Assembly: GCF_037975245.1 (NCBI RefSeq)
Contig: NC_092573.1
Span: 12,794,001 to 12,858,000, forward strand
Direction of reading: 5' to 3'
DNA length: 64,000 bases
From: Apostichopus japonicus
Lineage: Eukaryota; Echinodermata; Holothuroidea; Aspidochirotida; Stichopodidae
Shown: piece after piece, positions 26,084 to 40,308 of the stretch
Numbering within the stretch: the first letter of the stretch is position 1
Layout of the letters: every line of letters begins with the position of its first letter
Notes under the pieces: generated by a model
Told to the model about the DNA's origin: nothing
The model's database searches: none
What the model saw: the letters and a program-made list of their open reading frames with translations, nothing else
Made by a program: the position numbers and the translations under genes

Positions 26084-29000
26084 AAGATGTGCACAACATA
26101 CTAATATTCAAATTCATTGAAAGGAACCTATATCGGATTTTAATACAAAGAGAAGAACAAGAACGCCATGAACTTCATGTAACTGTCTCGTTCGATTTTA
26201 CTCAAGTGTATCTACTCTGTCTGCTATATAATGATTAAAACCTAAACTAATTCCATTACATACTACTCCTTTGATAGCGGCCACACTTTCATCATGGTTT
26301 CTTTGCTGCCTTCCGGCGGCGACGATAAAGTTCGTTCCTGCGTATAAGGATTACACAGCTTTACTGCAAATACCTCATAATTGACGTATTCCTTGGATGC
26401 CGCCTCTATAATTCGATTTGGTTAACAATGGCTTACACATTATCATGGTTAGTTAAATAGCTGTGTAATCTCCCTTTGCATCCTCCGCTATCGGTGCCAT
26501 AATTCACACTTCTTATAGGAATGAACTTGCAAAGTATCCCCCATATATATTTACTCGTACGTTTGCCGCCTATATAGCTCTTTCACAGACGAAACACTCC
26601 AGGGTGGTATAGATAAAAAATATTAAAAAAGGAAAAAGGAAAAAAAAGGTTAGAATGTTGTACGTTAAAATGATAAATCGTTTTACGGAGAGATGAGGAC
26701 AACGTAAATGTCTTTAAAGGTTAACTTTGTGAGTTGATATTATTTAATGGATTCAGTTAAAATAAGATGCTATAAGTTGTTTGATGGCTCAAGAGATAAA
26801 AAACCGCAAAAAACGTTAGTAACGTCATCACAAATGACGCCCTGTGATTGAGTTATTGTCATCTTATAAAATAGGGGCAGGCAAATTATCCAATCTCATA
26901 CCATTAATGATTAATAGAAGACATGATAAGTATCTTAATACTTAAGGGATTCACTTAGCTGAAAGCGATATACTGAACTATGAAGGTCAAAAACAACTTC
27001 ATGCAAAAATAATTCTAGAGAATATTTGCAATAAAAATGGTGGTAATAATAACTATAATTATTATTATTATTAACCATATTTATACTTTTCTTCTTAATT
27101 TTGTGTCAAATTCCGACACCTCTTCGAACCCTCTATCACGCAATCTCCTATGTCCCGATACTATGCTTTAAAATACTAAAAAATAACATGTCTTGTGGGA
27201 AAGTGAAATGAATGTGTTTCACTCTCTTTTCTTTACCTGAGAGGTTTTATCGAGCGTAAAAGAGTTGTCATCCAAGAATACGTAAATTAGAACCGCAACT
27301 GTGATTGATTGATTTCAAGTGAAATAGACATGAACTATTTTCACTCGTAAAATAGACTGATTTATAAACAAAACGGAATATATTATGATAGATTTTAAAT
27401 GATTCATCTTAGCAATCGGATACTTTCAAAGCGAAGACAGTTGATACATCATCATATTGCAATACAATCTGATAAAACTTGCAAGAAGAAATATATGCAA
27501 ATATTTGTTCTAATACCCGGATCCTTTTCTGCTCCAATTTCAATAAAAAAGATTTGATCAATAATGTACGTATTCAGCTCTACAAGATAAACTCTCACTC
27601 AAACACTATTCGATAACATGTTTGAAATTTCGATCGTTATGAGATCAATACAAATTCCAATTATATGACCAGGTTTTAGAGACAGTCCTTTTCCGGTTTT
27701 AATTTCTAGGGGTTAAGAATTTATTCAACTGCGTGTGTTTTCTCTAAGCTTGTCTCTCAACGTTCTCAGTGAAGGTGGACTGTCTAAACCTATGTGATTT
27801 TGTGACTTGAGATTCCAGTACACAACAAATGGATTGTGGTTGTAACATAGTTCTCTCTTGATTAGAGCATGGAGGTCTGTTTTTACCTCCATGATTAGAG
27901 GAGGGAACAACTAAAGAAAGATTATCGATAAACCTTTAAAATAATGTTCTTGTTGACGGTCTTTTATTTGTTTTCGGTCACTCCTATATATACTTTTAAT
28001 TTGAAATAGATTACATTTCTAATTGCTAATAAATTTTGTTTACGATTTAACAACATTCAGACATCTAACCTAACTTCAAAGTTGTTCATATATAAGATAA
28101 TTGAGAAAATAAACACACGTTTTACTCTCTCCTTATTTTGGCCTAGACTCTACATGGATACATATAATTGTTAGACTATATATACGTCATTGCTGTCTAC
28201 ATGTCTCGTGACGGTGATTCTCGAGGCACACGATAAACCCTGGATGCTGATTCAGGCTTATGTGTGTATGTTACAGCAAACTGGGATGTAGGCCTATGCA
28301 CGCATATTGCGTTACGAATAAACACCAATTGCATATACTTCAGATGTCAAGTACTGTAAAAACTAGATCAGGTAAACGTATCCATCGATTTATATGTGTA
28401 AGTTATATTCTTAGGTCATGGTAAGAGTTTGTACGCTGAATAAGCCGATATCGGTCATTTATCCACATCCTCGCTAGGAAATTATCCATAGGAAATGTTC
28501 TTCTCTATGGAGGATATATGAGACAGAAATGCGTGTGTTGTTTTTTTCTTCTCATGGAAATGAGCTTTCTATAAGATGTACTCTGGCAATGAAGCCTAAC
28601 TGTGATAATCAGATTACGTCATGAACTTAATCATGAATATTCAATGATAGTTTAACATTCCATGTCTTTTCTATCTCAAAGAGATCAATACCGCTCCGGG
28701 GGTCCTGTGTCCCTTCCTCTTGAACTTCTGAATGTCAAATGCTATAATAACTCTCAACAACGTAATGATGCTTAAACCTATAATACTATTGAATGGACAT
28801 AAAGGGGGAATTACAATAGAATAAAATCAATCCAATCGGCCAGTTGAACCGATGTAGGGCCGAGTCGCCTCTCTGTGATAAGAACAAAAGGATCCGTTAT
28901 CATAACGTTTATTCTCTGCTGACCTGTTTCAATGTAATAATCAATGGACCCCTGAAGTGGTCAGTTTGATAACAGAGAATAGACAGAGGTCCAACAGATC

Positions 29001-32000
29001 GCTAATGAATAAAGTGGTTGAGTTTATATGTGAGTTTAGGTTACACAAGGATTAAAAACCGATCTTTATATGGCACAATATCCTCTTAGTGTATTTCTGG
29101 TCGATTGACGTCAATGAGATCAACCTTTTATACATAGATAACAGCATTGTAGGTGGGAGGACCAATTATTTTTAATGACCGCCACTACAATCTTTGATCA
29201 CCCCGTGTTGAGCGACCGTATATGCCTGTCCCCTTCCCTTGTCCTTAGAGATGTTATATTTCGTTATGTTTTGTCTGGAAGTGTTCACAGAGGCCACCAT
29301 GACATTGAGGATCCGTTGATCATCGGGGTCATTTACCTCATCGGCCAATTCGAAAAGTCAAAAGGCATTGATGAACGGAGTGCCCTTAAGTAAGAGACCA
29401 ATTTGTTATCTGTCTTTGAAGAATCTGTGGCTGGGTACCATATTCGACCGTTAAGTGAAAAATAAAATATCTGAGAATATACATACGTTACTTCATCCCG
29501 CCAAAATTACATAAGAAACGATATCATAAGGCATAACCTTTAAAGAATCACAAAATTATCAATGAAACATTTTCGTGAAAGTATTGAGATACAAAACGTT
29601 TCAGCTAAACGGTTCATAACTCGCTCGTTAGCATTAACCGGATGGGTTGGATCTTTTACTAATAAGCTATGTGTACTAGGAGGCGAAGAAGGGGGGGGGG
29701 GGGCGCAGGCAAAGGGAGATTGGCCTAGTAATATAACATTATCAGTGGTGCGTAGAAGGGCTACTGTGCCGCTGCTCATCCAGGGAAACGCACACGATGT
29801 GGTCAAAGAATTCGGACTCTCGTTGTGAAATGAAAGAAATTCTCCATTTAAAGAGATAAAATAGTTTGTTCTATTTATGTGATTGATGATTCTAGTTGGG
29901 GAAAAAGTCTGAAACTTCTAGATTTTCTAGAAACCTTTTCTAGAAATGAGGTTAAAAATGCAAGATTTGACAAGTTGTACACCTGAGGGTCAAAGCTCGC
30001 TTATTAATGTATTACCTTTAGCAAACCGGACTAAGAGACTTGGTCAACACAATCGGATGGGCCAATGTTCTTTCTTTGATAGATGGAGCAACGGTATGTC
30101 CCCGCCCCTCCCCTCCCCGCCCCTCCCCTCACGCCACCTACTACGAATCTGAATTACCTCCATAACCCGTTACCTCTTACCCGACTGCAAATCTATAGTT
30201 TAGGTTGCTTAGTGTTTCAACTTGATATTTCAAGTAAGACCATCGTTAACCCCATCCACTTTCTCACCCCCCCCCCTCACCCCATTCCCCTTAGTTCCCT
30301 TCATCCTCTCCTTTTAGTTTTCCACAGCCCCGTCTTTCCTTTATCAGCTCTGCCAGGGAAACTTTTAGAAGTACCGTGATCTCCTAACGTGCTCCGGTAT
30401 ATAGTTGCTCGTAAGACTCGACACGTTTCATTATACACACTTCTTATGCGGACTTTACATGCTTCGAAGAACGAGATAAAAAGACGTTAAGTTTTTGTCG
30501 ATAATTTTAAGCAACCCTTGTTATTCCGTTCCATGCTTTCAAAAGCTAAATATCCCGTGGGGTTCTTCTCTTGAAAAAGAAGTTTACCTGTCTTTCTCTT
30601 CTTCTTCCTCTTCGTTTGATTATTTTCTTCTAATTTCTTGATAACACAAGTAACTCGTAGCGGTTTAAATATTGATTTAATTCAACAATTCAAAAAAATA
30701 TTTGGCCATAGTCAGATGAGGCTATTAGGCTGACATGCATAGATCGATAAACAAAGAGTGAAACATTTATTTTATTGTTGTTCTTTTCAAGACACCCCTT
30801 GATTTGACAGCTAAGAAATGCCGCAATGACAACACAAAAACATGTCTGAAAGAGACTGGCTTTCTGAGTGACTGCATAAGGGAGAAGAGATTAGCATGCA
30901 GTGAAACATTCAAACAGTTTTCAACAGCGTTGTAGGGAATCTCCACATATGCTTAATAAGAGATATATATATATATATGTTGTTACAATTGTATGTCAAT
31001 GTTTTTCATTTGCCCAAGATGAGATTAACTGAGCGAGATTGCTAGGTGAAGGGTATAAACCGATTAGGAGGGTCGATCCGTGGGAGGCAGTTCTTGTGGA
31101 TGTGGAGAGTGACTTGCGGATTCAGAGCGAGGCGGACTTTCGCCGTTTGTCGAGATATGCCTGCTCATAATGATGGTGCATGTGGAAGGGGGGGGGGTGG
31201 GGAGGGGGAGTCATTGTCAAACCAGTGGTTTATATATGAATGCTATAGTGGATGGGGTGGGTGATGCGGCGGCAGCGTGGATGATTTTTGTGGCTGTGGT
31301 TCTGTCGAGATCTGAGTTCGCAATGCGTTGTGAAACATGACGTTTTGGTTCCCGACTGGGGGGGGGGGCGGGTCACGTAAAAACGCAGACTATACTTCAA
31401 CTACTGTCATGAGTGTCTTTGTGTTGCATATTCCTTTTAACTAAGGTTATAACGTTCCATAATTCCGACCAAACCACGTTATTGGTGCATATCTCGTAAT
31501 TTACCTCAAAACTATTTAAAATGATATATGTGGTTACAACCGTTTTGCCCAAAGGACCCAATTACAGCAACTTATATTATCCAATCAGAGGAGAACAAAA
31601 ACTTGTTCTTGATACGATTTTGGTGGCCTAAGATAACCAGGTGTGCCTAGAGCCACGATGGGCACTGGGGACAATTGTTTCCCGTTTGCACTTTTTGTTT
31701 TTATTAAGTTATTATGAAAATGAGAATACACTATTCTTTATCCCATGTTTTGTAGGGGCCCCTCCATCATTCCCAGGGACCCCTTATAATTGACCCTGTG
31801 CACCACGACTGTGTCACCCTGACCCTCACCCCACCCCTCCTCTCGTCATCTCTGAAGGTAACATATTATGTTTCCAAGAACTGTATCTTGTCCTGTAGAG
31901 GTCGAGTACAAATTAACCAGTTTTAATGCAGCTATATTGTTGCCTTTCATTTTATATAATTACGCGTTCCGCTTACCATGCTCGAATCACCCAACGACTC

Positions 32001-32593
32001 GTACAATGTTCCAAGTGGATTACTTTATTTGTACAACCGGATAAGTGTCATCTTTCTCATGGCCCCCTTGTAACCCCCTCCCCTCTATACTTGACCATGG
32101 TCCCGGACTAAATCCCCTAATACCACACCCCTCCTGCCTCTCGTCAAACCTTAAGGTAACATATTACGGTATATGTTTCTATGTAGTGTATTTTCTTTCC
32201 CTTCACGATCGAGAATACGATATCAGACAGTTTAAACTTTCGTTGCGTTTCATTTCTGTTATTACACGTTCCGCTTTCCATACATCTGACTCACAGAGGC
32301 GATTAGTATTATGTTCCATGTATAGCTTAATGGTAATCTATGTATGTACCCGGATAAGTGCCAACGGCTGATCAGCTGTGTAATGAAGTTCTAATACATA
32401 GATTTGGTTAAGAAAAGATACAGAGCTAAGCTTTCAACCAAACCCCTCCAGCCTCACGTTACTATATATGTATGCATCGTATCCTATCAAGATGCATTAT
32501 CTATGTAGCAAGCGAATATAACAAGGAAATATTTCTTTGAATTCTTGACATGACGTGATCAAGGCAAATGACAGTTTTAACTGAAAGTACAGC
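26084..32593. other. Long non-genic stretch
   Basis: No gene is supportable. Contents: an ATT run near 27058-27072; G-runs at 29690-29702, 31190-31212 and 31359-31370; pyrimidine-rich CCCCTCCCC repeats near 30099-30131; a short TA tract near 30963-30978. Short ORFs through the C- and G-rich blocks are composition artefacts. Confidence 0.45.
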
Positions 32594-32671
32594 ACATCAG
32601 ACATACGTCCAAATATTTCATCCAGGGATGTTACATCAGACATACGTCCAAATATTTCATCCAGGGATGTT
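32594..32671. repeat. 39-bp perfect direct duplication
   Basis: The 39-bp segment beginning ACATCAGACATACGTCC occurs at 32594 and again at 32633, ending GGGATGTT at 32671. Head-to-tail identity suggests a very recent duplication. Confidence 0.95.
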
Positions 32672-34573
32672 TTCGTGAAGCGAATATAGAAGATATACAG
32701 TCAAGTCCGATGGGCATACGTTTACTTGAGCATCAAAAGTCCAGCCCAGACTTCTATATGCATATCAGATTTGATTATTTGTATATCTGCTTCGATATTA
32801 TGGTGTCTTTACACATGTTTGCCCTGAAAGGTGTCAGAATTTGTCAGGATTTTGTTCATCTATTTGAAACTCAAGTCAACCAACTAACAACATAAGGATC
32901 GCATAGCCAACTTGTTGACGAAAGAATTTACAGCTTTACAAAAAACAAAAGGCGGGGGACCCAAACAACTTTCTACTTTCTGTTCTTTAACACGAATAAT
33001 CTGTGGCGCGTTGAGAGAGAAGCAAACTTAACTCCATCTAAAATATATTCAAAAGAGAGAGAAACATTCTTTGCAATCTACTTAAAGCACGTGTAGGTAA
33101 ATGTATAAATGTTAAAGAAATCCTCTGTCGATTCAATCCTAGCAGCAGGCTTCTTTAAAAGTGAACTGACACAAGTAACTATGACAACGCGATGTGCCCT
33201 CGGTCTGGTTTTTACTTTAGTTTGCCTACCATGGAGACCCTGCTAGGATCGAATCGTGAAACCCTCTGAATATTTGGCCTATGTACATATCCAAAGACGC
33301 TTCCAAAAAGTGTCAGACTGCATAAAAACCCTTTATAATGGTTACTAGAAACTCAGGCTCATTCTCCAAAAACAAAACTAATATCAAAAACAAAATACAA
33401 AATATAGGAACAAAGAACAAATAAATGTAATCTGTTCATTTCACCATTTATTCAGTAAATATTACATCAAAAAGAAAAAGCATTTCTGTGATATAACATG
33501 AGTTGTAAAAGAAAATATCGTAGACTTCTGAATATAACATTATGTACATCTTACCAAGATAGCAATTAACTTTGTCAAGGAACTTAAATAACAAACTAAA
33601 TTATCAAGTATCGTTAAAATTCGTAAAGAAAACAATCACACCCAAAATGAAGAGGAACATTTTCATGACAAACAAACCACAGACAAACGACAAAGTAATA
33701 GAAAATGTCTTTTAACTTTTAAATGGCACTTAAACATGCGTGATCTTCGTGATATAAAGTGGCGGGAAATATTTCCACAAATCAAGAACAAGTATCGTCT
33801 GCAGATCCTTTCAACTTACTTCACGACATATATCTTATCATTGCTACACAATGCATTTGAAACACATAGACCTATAACCGTTCTTTTTTTCTGGATATCT
33901 CCTATAATAACTAGAACTAAGCAAACACTTTCTTCATGGGTACGAAGAACAATGCCAAAGAATAATAGGAAACACAGTTCAAAAGATTTCTGCGTTACAT
34001 GGGTATGAGTATTATTACCATAAAATTGATTGGAAATACATGATGTGTTCATAATGCGAAATTTATATTCCTCAAACAGTAACGCAATGAAAACAACATT
34101 CATTTCAAATTATTACTAATTAATATACTATTATGAAGGGGACGTATTATGAAAATCCCGGTAGCTCGACATGAGTACCTCTAAAGCAAATAATAATATT
34201 GTCCTGCGACTTGTACCTATAGCACGGCTAAACATATCATACTTTTGTTTTCAAAATAAAAGCAACGAAAACATAATTTAATCTTTTACCCAAAAAAAGC
34301 ATCCTTTTATCACATGAAACCACGAAGGGTAGGCTTTATAGCCTAACACGCAAAGTATGTTTCGACCAACAACATGTATGTGTGAAACATTGCATGTTGT
34401 CTATATACAAATATAGACTATAAACACGTATATCAGAACTATTTGATTATTTTGCAAGCGGCAATCCGAAATAAGCACTTTCGTTTTCTCTTATAAATGG
34501 TTTCTCAGTCTACCCAAAGTTCAGTCTCTAAACGACTCACAATGGGAAGTATCACGGCCTAGCCCACTCCTAC
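32672..34573. other. Non-genic stretch
   Basis: AT-rich unique DNA with short ORFs that I cannot relate to known proteins. No gene supported. Confidence 0.5.
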
Positions 34574-34667
34574 ACCTATGAGCTCTCTCCTACAAAAATG
34601 AGCCCTCTCCTACAACAATGAGCACTCTCCTACAACAATGAGCCCTCTCCTATAACAATGAGCCCTT
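34574..34667. repeat. 20-bp minisatellite, left part
   Basis: Units like ATGAGCCCTCTCCTACAACA repeat about five times at 20-bp spacing. The array is interrupted at 34668 by the MITE and resumes at 34926. Confidence 0.92.
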
Positions 34668-34925
34668 CAGGGACGTAGCCAGGGGGAGCAGGGGGAGCGA
34701 CTGCTCCCCCCTTTCAGTGTCGAAAAAATGAAACAAAATCTGCTGATAATATGATATCATATGATAATGATGAAACTGGCAAAACATTGTACAAGATCGC
34801 ATCTAAGGACCTTCAATTTTTCAAAAAAATCACAAAGGGGAAGGGGGAACCCCCTCCCCTTAGACCCCTCCCCCATATCAATCGCAAAAAGTGCTCCCCC
34901 TTTCAAATTCCTGGCTACGTCGCTG
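34668..34925 (+). mobile_element. hAT-type MITE 1 (258 bp)
   Basis: The left terminus is CAGGGACGTAGCCAGG. The reverse complement of the right terminus is CAGCGACGTAGCCAGG, so 15 of 16 bases match. Flanks are GAGCCCTT (34660-34667) and GAACCCTC (34926-34933), a 6/8 match as expected for an aged 8-bp target duplication. CAG ends and 8-bp duplications are hAT hallmarks. The body has G-rich and C-rich subterminal arms and no transposase ORF, so it would need a transposase supplied in trans. It sits inside the 20-bp minisatellite, and the two flanks still join into an array unit. Confidence 0.85.
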
Positions 34926-34966
34926 GAACCCTCTCCTACAACAATGAACTCTCTCCTATACGATGA
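34926..34966. repeat. 20-bp minisatellite, right part
   Basis: Continuation of the array after the MITE: GAACCCTCTCCTACAACAAT then GAACTCTCTCCTATACGATG. The first eight bases double as the target duplication. Confidence 0.85.
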
Positions 34967-37900
34967 CAACACCTTCGGATCTTCGTTTAGAAAATAAAGT
35001 ACCAAACGATTATTTTAAATGTAAACGAAGGAAACTATGGATTATTTCATATAGAGGCCCACCCAGCCCATATGTACGATTTAATCTTATTCATGGCATG
35101 ATCTACGTCGGTAAGCGCAAGAGGCCTTGCGTAAAATACGCTGTAAGCTATTATCGATGTTTTAATAACAAATGCTTTGGCAGTGGTCCGTGTATTACAA
35201 CGGTAGTGCAATCGCCCTCGCAATGTGGACAAACCAACCTTAAATCCGCCCACACAGATTGCTAATCAATTAAGACCCAAGGTGAACCGTTTAATTAAAA
35301 CTTGGATGTCCTGCATTATTGCCTAAACCTGGCTACAGTCCGCATAACATAATACGCACACCATGTCAAAGACTCAATAAAGACCAGACAAGTGTTGTGA
35401 CAGCAAGAACTAACTATCACACGGCAAGACTGATGATGCACCATGCATGAAAGAATGATACCAAGAATTGTAGTTGTATTTTCGCATTGGATCGAAAGCA
35501 TATTCTGCCGTTTAATATTCACACATACAACTGCATATGCGGTACTCTGCAATATAACCAAGCTATGTATTTGCAAAACTAGGCGCGAATCCACACAAAA
35601 ATGCAAAGGTAATAATTAGCACAACCTTGTGATAATTAAGACCCAATTATAGACCTAATTTATAGTCTTTAATGCCCCCCCCCCCCCCCCAATAAAAGCA
35701 AATGCCCCATTTGACGTCTAGACTTTTATTTACTAGGGAGCAATCACCGTGCCCTTACATGAGTGTCGGTTGCAACGACCCCTGCAACCACACCATTCCT
35801 GTATAAAACCCTGCACCGGCCTCTGAAACACTCGGAGTTTATGCCTGTAAGTATGTAGTTTTTCGATTATGATGTCACCACAGACTGTGGCAAATTCGGT
35901 GATATACAAAATACAGCTTTTAAAAGTGTGTGTGTACAACGATATATCTTTTTCTTTCAATCATGGTATAAATGAACTGTGATAAGTTTGCACATAACCT
36001 TCGACAAAAGGATATTAAAAATCAGCAATACAAATATTTATGGAGAGGATTATAACATTTCATATTTTGATGGGGTGGGGGGGGGGTGAAATCTGTCAAA
36101 GATGTCATTAATTATGAAACATATTAACCCTGCAGGGAACACGTGCAAGAAACACATGCCCAAACATTATACAAATCGGAGAGAATAAAAAAAAAAAAAA
36201 AAAACACAGACCTATGGATTACCCAACATTCGACATTATTAATGGGGTACCATAAGAAGTTATTATGACATAGGCATTACAGACTTTTCACTCCAACTCC
36301 AAACATCTTGTTCTTAGTAATGGCAAACCGTTACTATTAATGGTATGCTATGTCTTATACCAAGCAGCCAGGAATATTACTAAACAAACAGCCAGGAATC
36401 TCACTAACACGTCCCTATTCTTACAACCTGTGATTTTCTATATGTTAACACATGTACCTAATTCAGGGAGTCGTTTTCGTGTTGGGGAGTAAACACCTGA
36501 AGTTAAAATACATTGTGAAAACGAGCCAATCAACAAAGCTTCATGGCGAAATATTTCCGAATACAATGCTTCATGAGAACAAAGGGACCTCCATAGCGTA
36601 ATCAAAATGAGTATATATTGCATAGAGACCCTATCAGGTTTGAATTCATTACAATGAAACGTATATGGGAGAGTCACTGGTAAATTGAAAAAAAACTGAA
36701 TAACGCAAATAACGGCAGTAGATCTTAAAATGCTTCAGCAGATACACTATACTGTATCAGCTACCAGCCAATTTTCTTTTCAGACACTATCTGCCATTTA
36801 CGTCATTATTAACGCTTACTTTCATTTTAACACAGGTTGACGTACCAGGAAACTTCATAAAAGATTTTCTGATGGCTGGAAAGATTTAATTTATTAATAT
36901 ATACTATACATCTGAAATGGCCAATGTAATATCTCAGTATAGCAAATCAGGTTAGTGTACATTATGTGCGGTCGATCATGCGTGCAATTTAAAAGAGCGG
37001 CTGTTATTTGGTTGAATTTCATGTGGTATAAGGGTAATTAAATAAAGAGATCATACTAATCAGTAATGTTAACTATTTAAGGACCTGTGAAAAAAAACCC
37101 AAAGACAGAACCCTGGCAATCGACATACTGAACGTATAACCATTGCTAAAAGAATGATTGTTCAAGTAAACTGACTGAATCGCAGGTGATGGGAGGGATA
37201 TGACTATGAAAGATAACCAGCATCCATCCGACTTTTAAGCCCGAAATAGGAAATATTTAGATTTATCAACATATTCGAGAGGAAAGCCTAAACCGCCATA
37301 CTATAATAAACCCACGTGGCCACGGGTCTTAAAGGACATGGGAAGACCCTAACACAAACAAATCCTATAATATCTGCAAAAGTCAATATTGCCAGTGCAG
37401 GGATATACTGCAGGTTCTGTTATTGGTGTTAAAGGAGCCTAACTGTACAACAATTTCATTCTGGCGATGTATCTTTACATATTTTCTTAAGTTACCTCTT
37501 TCCTTTTCGTTGCAACTCATACAACTTGTTCTCTCTATTGTCCATGTTCTGTGACGTCACTGTCTACTATTAAATATTGCCTCAAAATCGTTGCTAACCC
37601 ATAACACTCAAATGTAATCAACTGATTCGTCGATCCATCTAACAGCAAACTTTAGAATTCAAGCAAATTTCAATGTACTAAAGAAAAGACAAGAAAAAAA
37701 AAACTCAGTGCAGTGAATAAATCTTTACAGCTAGAAAAGTGAGCACTTGCTTCTTGGAATAGGAAGCTGATAACAAATGGCAAAGCACTTCATATTTGTC
37801 GAAAATATATTTGTCCTTTTCAAGAGCTCCTTGTCAAGCACGCCATCTGAATTGATAAATTTTTGGTGGTAATCACAAGATATATTACGGTCAAACTCGT

Positions 37901-38623
37901 GCCATTACAAAGCAAGAACACTATCTAATTACTTAGCTAAGAGATAGGGGAATTCTTTCATTCTTTCTTTCTATACAGGCTATTTTATATAAGGTAAGTC
38001 AATATTTAACAGACCGAGGACATCCTGTTGTTGATTCCTGACAACCGTTTAGTACCGTCTTAATAAAACGAATGCTAGTTCATCAGTTAACAGCTGCTCA
38101 AATTATGTTCCTTAACAAGTTTTAATTAGTAGTGGGCTGATAACAGCCCTGCCACACCGCTGTTTAGTTCAACCTCAGAACTAATTTAAAGCCAAGACCA
38201 TTCAAAGGTTAGAGTGATTTGAAACCGTGGTATAACTTTTCCTGCTACACAAAACACTCGATTACGAAATGTATTGATAGGTTTTTATTTCGTCTTAAAA
38301 AAAAATCCCTCTGATATTTAATACCAGAATGTCCGTTACGTAAAAGAACGATCATGAACAAACATCATTTGCTTGCAAACAACATGAACCTAAATCAGAT
38401 GTCTTTTACCATGTATGTTGGTAACCGGCATGATGCGTAACACACCGGCGACGTTGTCAGTTGGTAGAGAAGATTACGACCGTTTGCAGGAAACTTGCGT
38501 GTGTAAATCTGAACAAAACCACATGATACTTAAGGTACGAACCACTCATGTTCCTCTAATCTTCCATTTTACAGTATGTGAAATATCAATTATAAATCGA
38601 GACACCGCAATGGTATAAGTGCT

Positions 38624-38626
<3 letters not shown>
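34967..38626. other. Non-genic stretch
   Basis: No gene supported. Contents: a 16-base C run at 35675-35690; a possible solo MITE end ending CTGCACCGGCCTCTG near 35826; a G-run near 36076; an A-run near 36187-36204. Confidence 0.45.

Positions 38627-38679
<53 letters not shown>
38627..38679. repeat. (TA)n microsatellite
   Basis: A 53-bp alternating AT tract just left of the 230-bp tandem repeats. Confidence 0.97.
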
Positions 38680-38681
<2 letters not shown>

Positions 38682-38720
38682 TAAATACCTATGTTACGTC
38701 TACTAGTTACATTGTAGGTA

Positions 38721-39560
38721 TCTAGTTCTTCCCAGCGTATGAAACAGTAACTATTAACACCAACTGTGACAAAATAGTGTTTGGACTCATTGTTAGTCAC
38801 GTCTGCAGTTTCACATTCAGTTGTCCGGGAGCCGATAGATTATGTAACTGTTCACATATTTCATGGTTCTTTGTGGTTGCTGTTCCACCCCCCCCCCCTC
38901 CCCTCGTCCTCGTATACAGTTCGACCAGTGACTCTCTCAGCCTAGCAACGTACTATGTGTGTAAAAACTATGTAATCTAGTTTCTCTGTATGTGGAGCAG
39001 TAACTATAATTAGTATTTGAATTAGGTCACGTCTGTATAGCTCTACAACCAGTATCCGGGCACTGACTGATTGTGTAGCCGTGTTCACACTGTATGTATA
39101 TGCTTTATGGTTTTATTCTCTCTCATGCTGTACGATCAGTGACTCTCTCAGCCTAACAAACTTATTATATACCTTAAAACTATGACATGTAGTGTCTCTG
39201 GGTGTGGGAACAGTAACTATTTCCACCTGGTGTTACAGTATACAGTGTTTCTATGAGGTCCACACCTGGCCCACCTCTCGACTTCAGCTCCACATCCAAG
39301 TATGAGATGATTGCTTGTATTGCTGCACACACAATTATACAGAAAACAGTAAGATATTTCCAGTGATTTGCTTAGCCGAGGCAATAAGGTAGAGAGTGTG
39401 TGTTTGCAAACTAAGTAACACAGTTTCCCTTGATTTGTTGAACAGTAACTAATAACACCAGCTGTTACAGTTAACAGTGTTTTCATGAGGTCCGCCACCT
39501 TTCTTGTCTACAGATTCACGTCTAGATTAGAACTGATTGATAATACAGCTGCTCACAGTG
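38721..39560. repeat. Diverged ~230-bp tandem repeat, four units
   Basis: The word (A/G)(A/G)CAGTAACTA recurs at about 38743, 38996, 39209 and 39441. It is preceded each time by a TCTAGTTTCTC-like phrase. It is followed by an AACACCA-CTGTTACAG motif (units 1, 3, 4), a TCACGTCT or TCCACATCC word (all units) and GTGACTCTCTCAGCCTA (units 1 and 2). Spacings are 253, 213 and 232 bp, so units have gained and lost segments. This is an old tandem array. The 93-aa minus-strand ORF inside it is not credible as a gene. Confidence 0.8.
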
Positions 39561-40300
39561 TTTAATGTTTGCAATTCTATGCTCCCATTAATCGAAAGAG
39601 ATGAAATTAATGTCCTGCCAAGAAGATGACAAAATACTATGCAAACGATGAATCATAGATCAGCGACCGCAAAATTCCGGATGATAAAAATTAGCTTCCT
39701 CATAAAAACAGCTGCGACTCTTTTTATGAGAATTCAATCTCACGCTTTTTGCAGTCAATGCATTACTCAGGATTTGCAGAAATAAATGACTTAAACAGAT
39801 GTAACAAGATAAGAAAGAAAACGTCAAAAATCATTAAAAATGATAAATCTTTATGAAGGCAATTAAAATCTGACGGTAATTCGTGGGTTCTTGATTGGAG
39901 CCTTTATTGAGATTCAGTTTAAAGTTAAGAAGCAGTAACAGCTGCTAATACTGAAATAATCGCAAAGACACATGATGAATTACTCTCAACTATATAGCTA
40001 TTTCTTTGCACACTTCAAACGTAAAGTCATGACCGTTTTTTGCATCACTGTGTTTTGGCTCATTATTAATCAATTTGACATTAGTTTGATTGAAGGTGAG
40101 CTTCAATGATCCACAATAACTAAATTACATGTCCGTTGCTGGACACACAAAGACGAATTATAACCGCATGAAGGTAAAAGTTGCAGCTGCAGTAGTTTGT
40201 GTAATTGGCAAATATGGCCATGTGTTCTGTAAGTGGCATAAGACGTTAGTGTTCGTGTAGAGTTGAAAATGGTGTTGTTTTCTGCAGGATGTCTGAAGTA
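39561..40300. other. Non-genic stretch
   Basis: Unique AT-rich DNA without recognisable features. Confidence 0.5.
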
Positions 40301-40308
40301 CTTCGAGT

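Noticed and set aside
25758-26120. 120-aa ORF with I/V-rich tail and overlapping poly-Ser, poly-His, poly-Asp ORFs
   Set aside because: All are readings of the ATC/GTCATC microsatellite.
35430-35455. A third CTGATGA - hairpin (ATGCA CCA TGCAT) - GAAA string
   Set aside because: The sequence after GAAA gives no stem III or GTH cleavage site, and no stem I partner follows, so it does not fit a hammerhead.
39217-39498. 93-aa minus-strand ORF
   Set aside because: It lies inside the diverged 230-bp tandem array and is not conserved between units.
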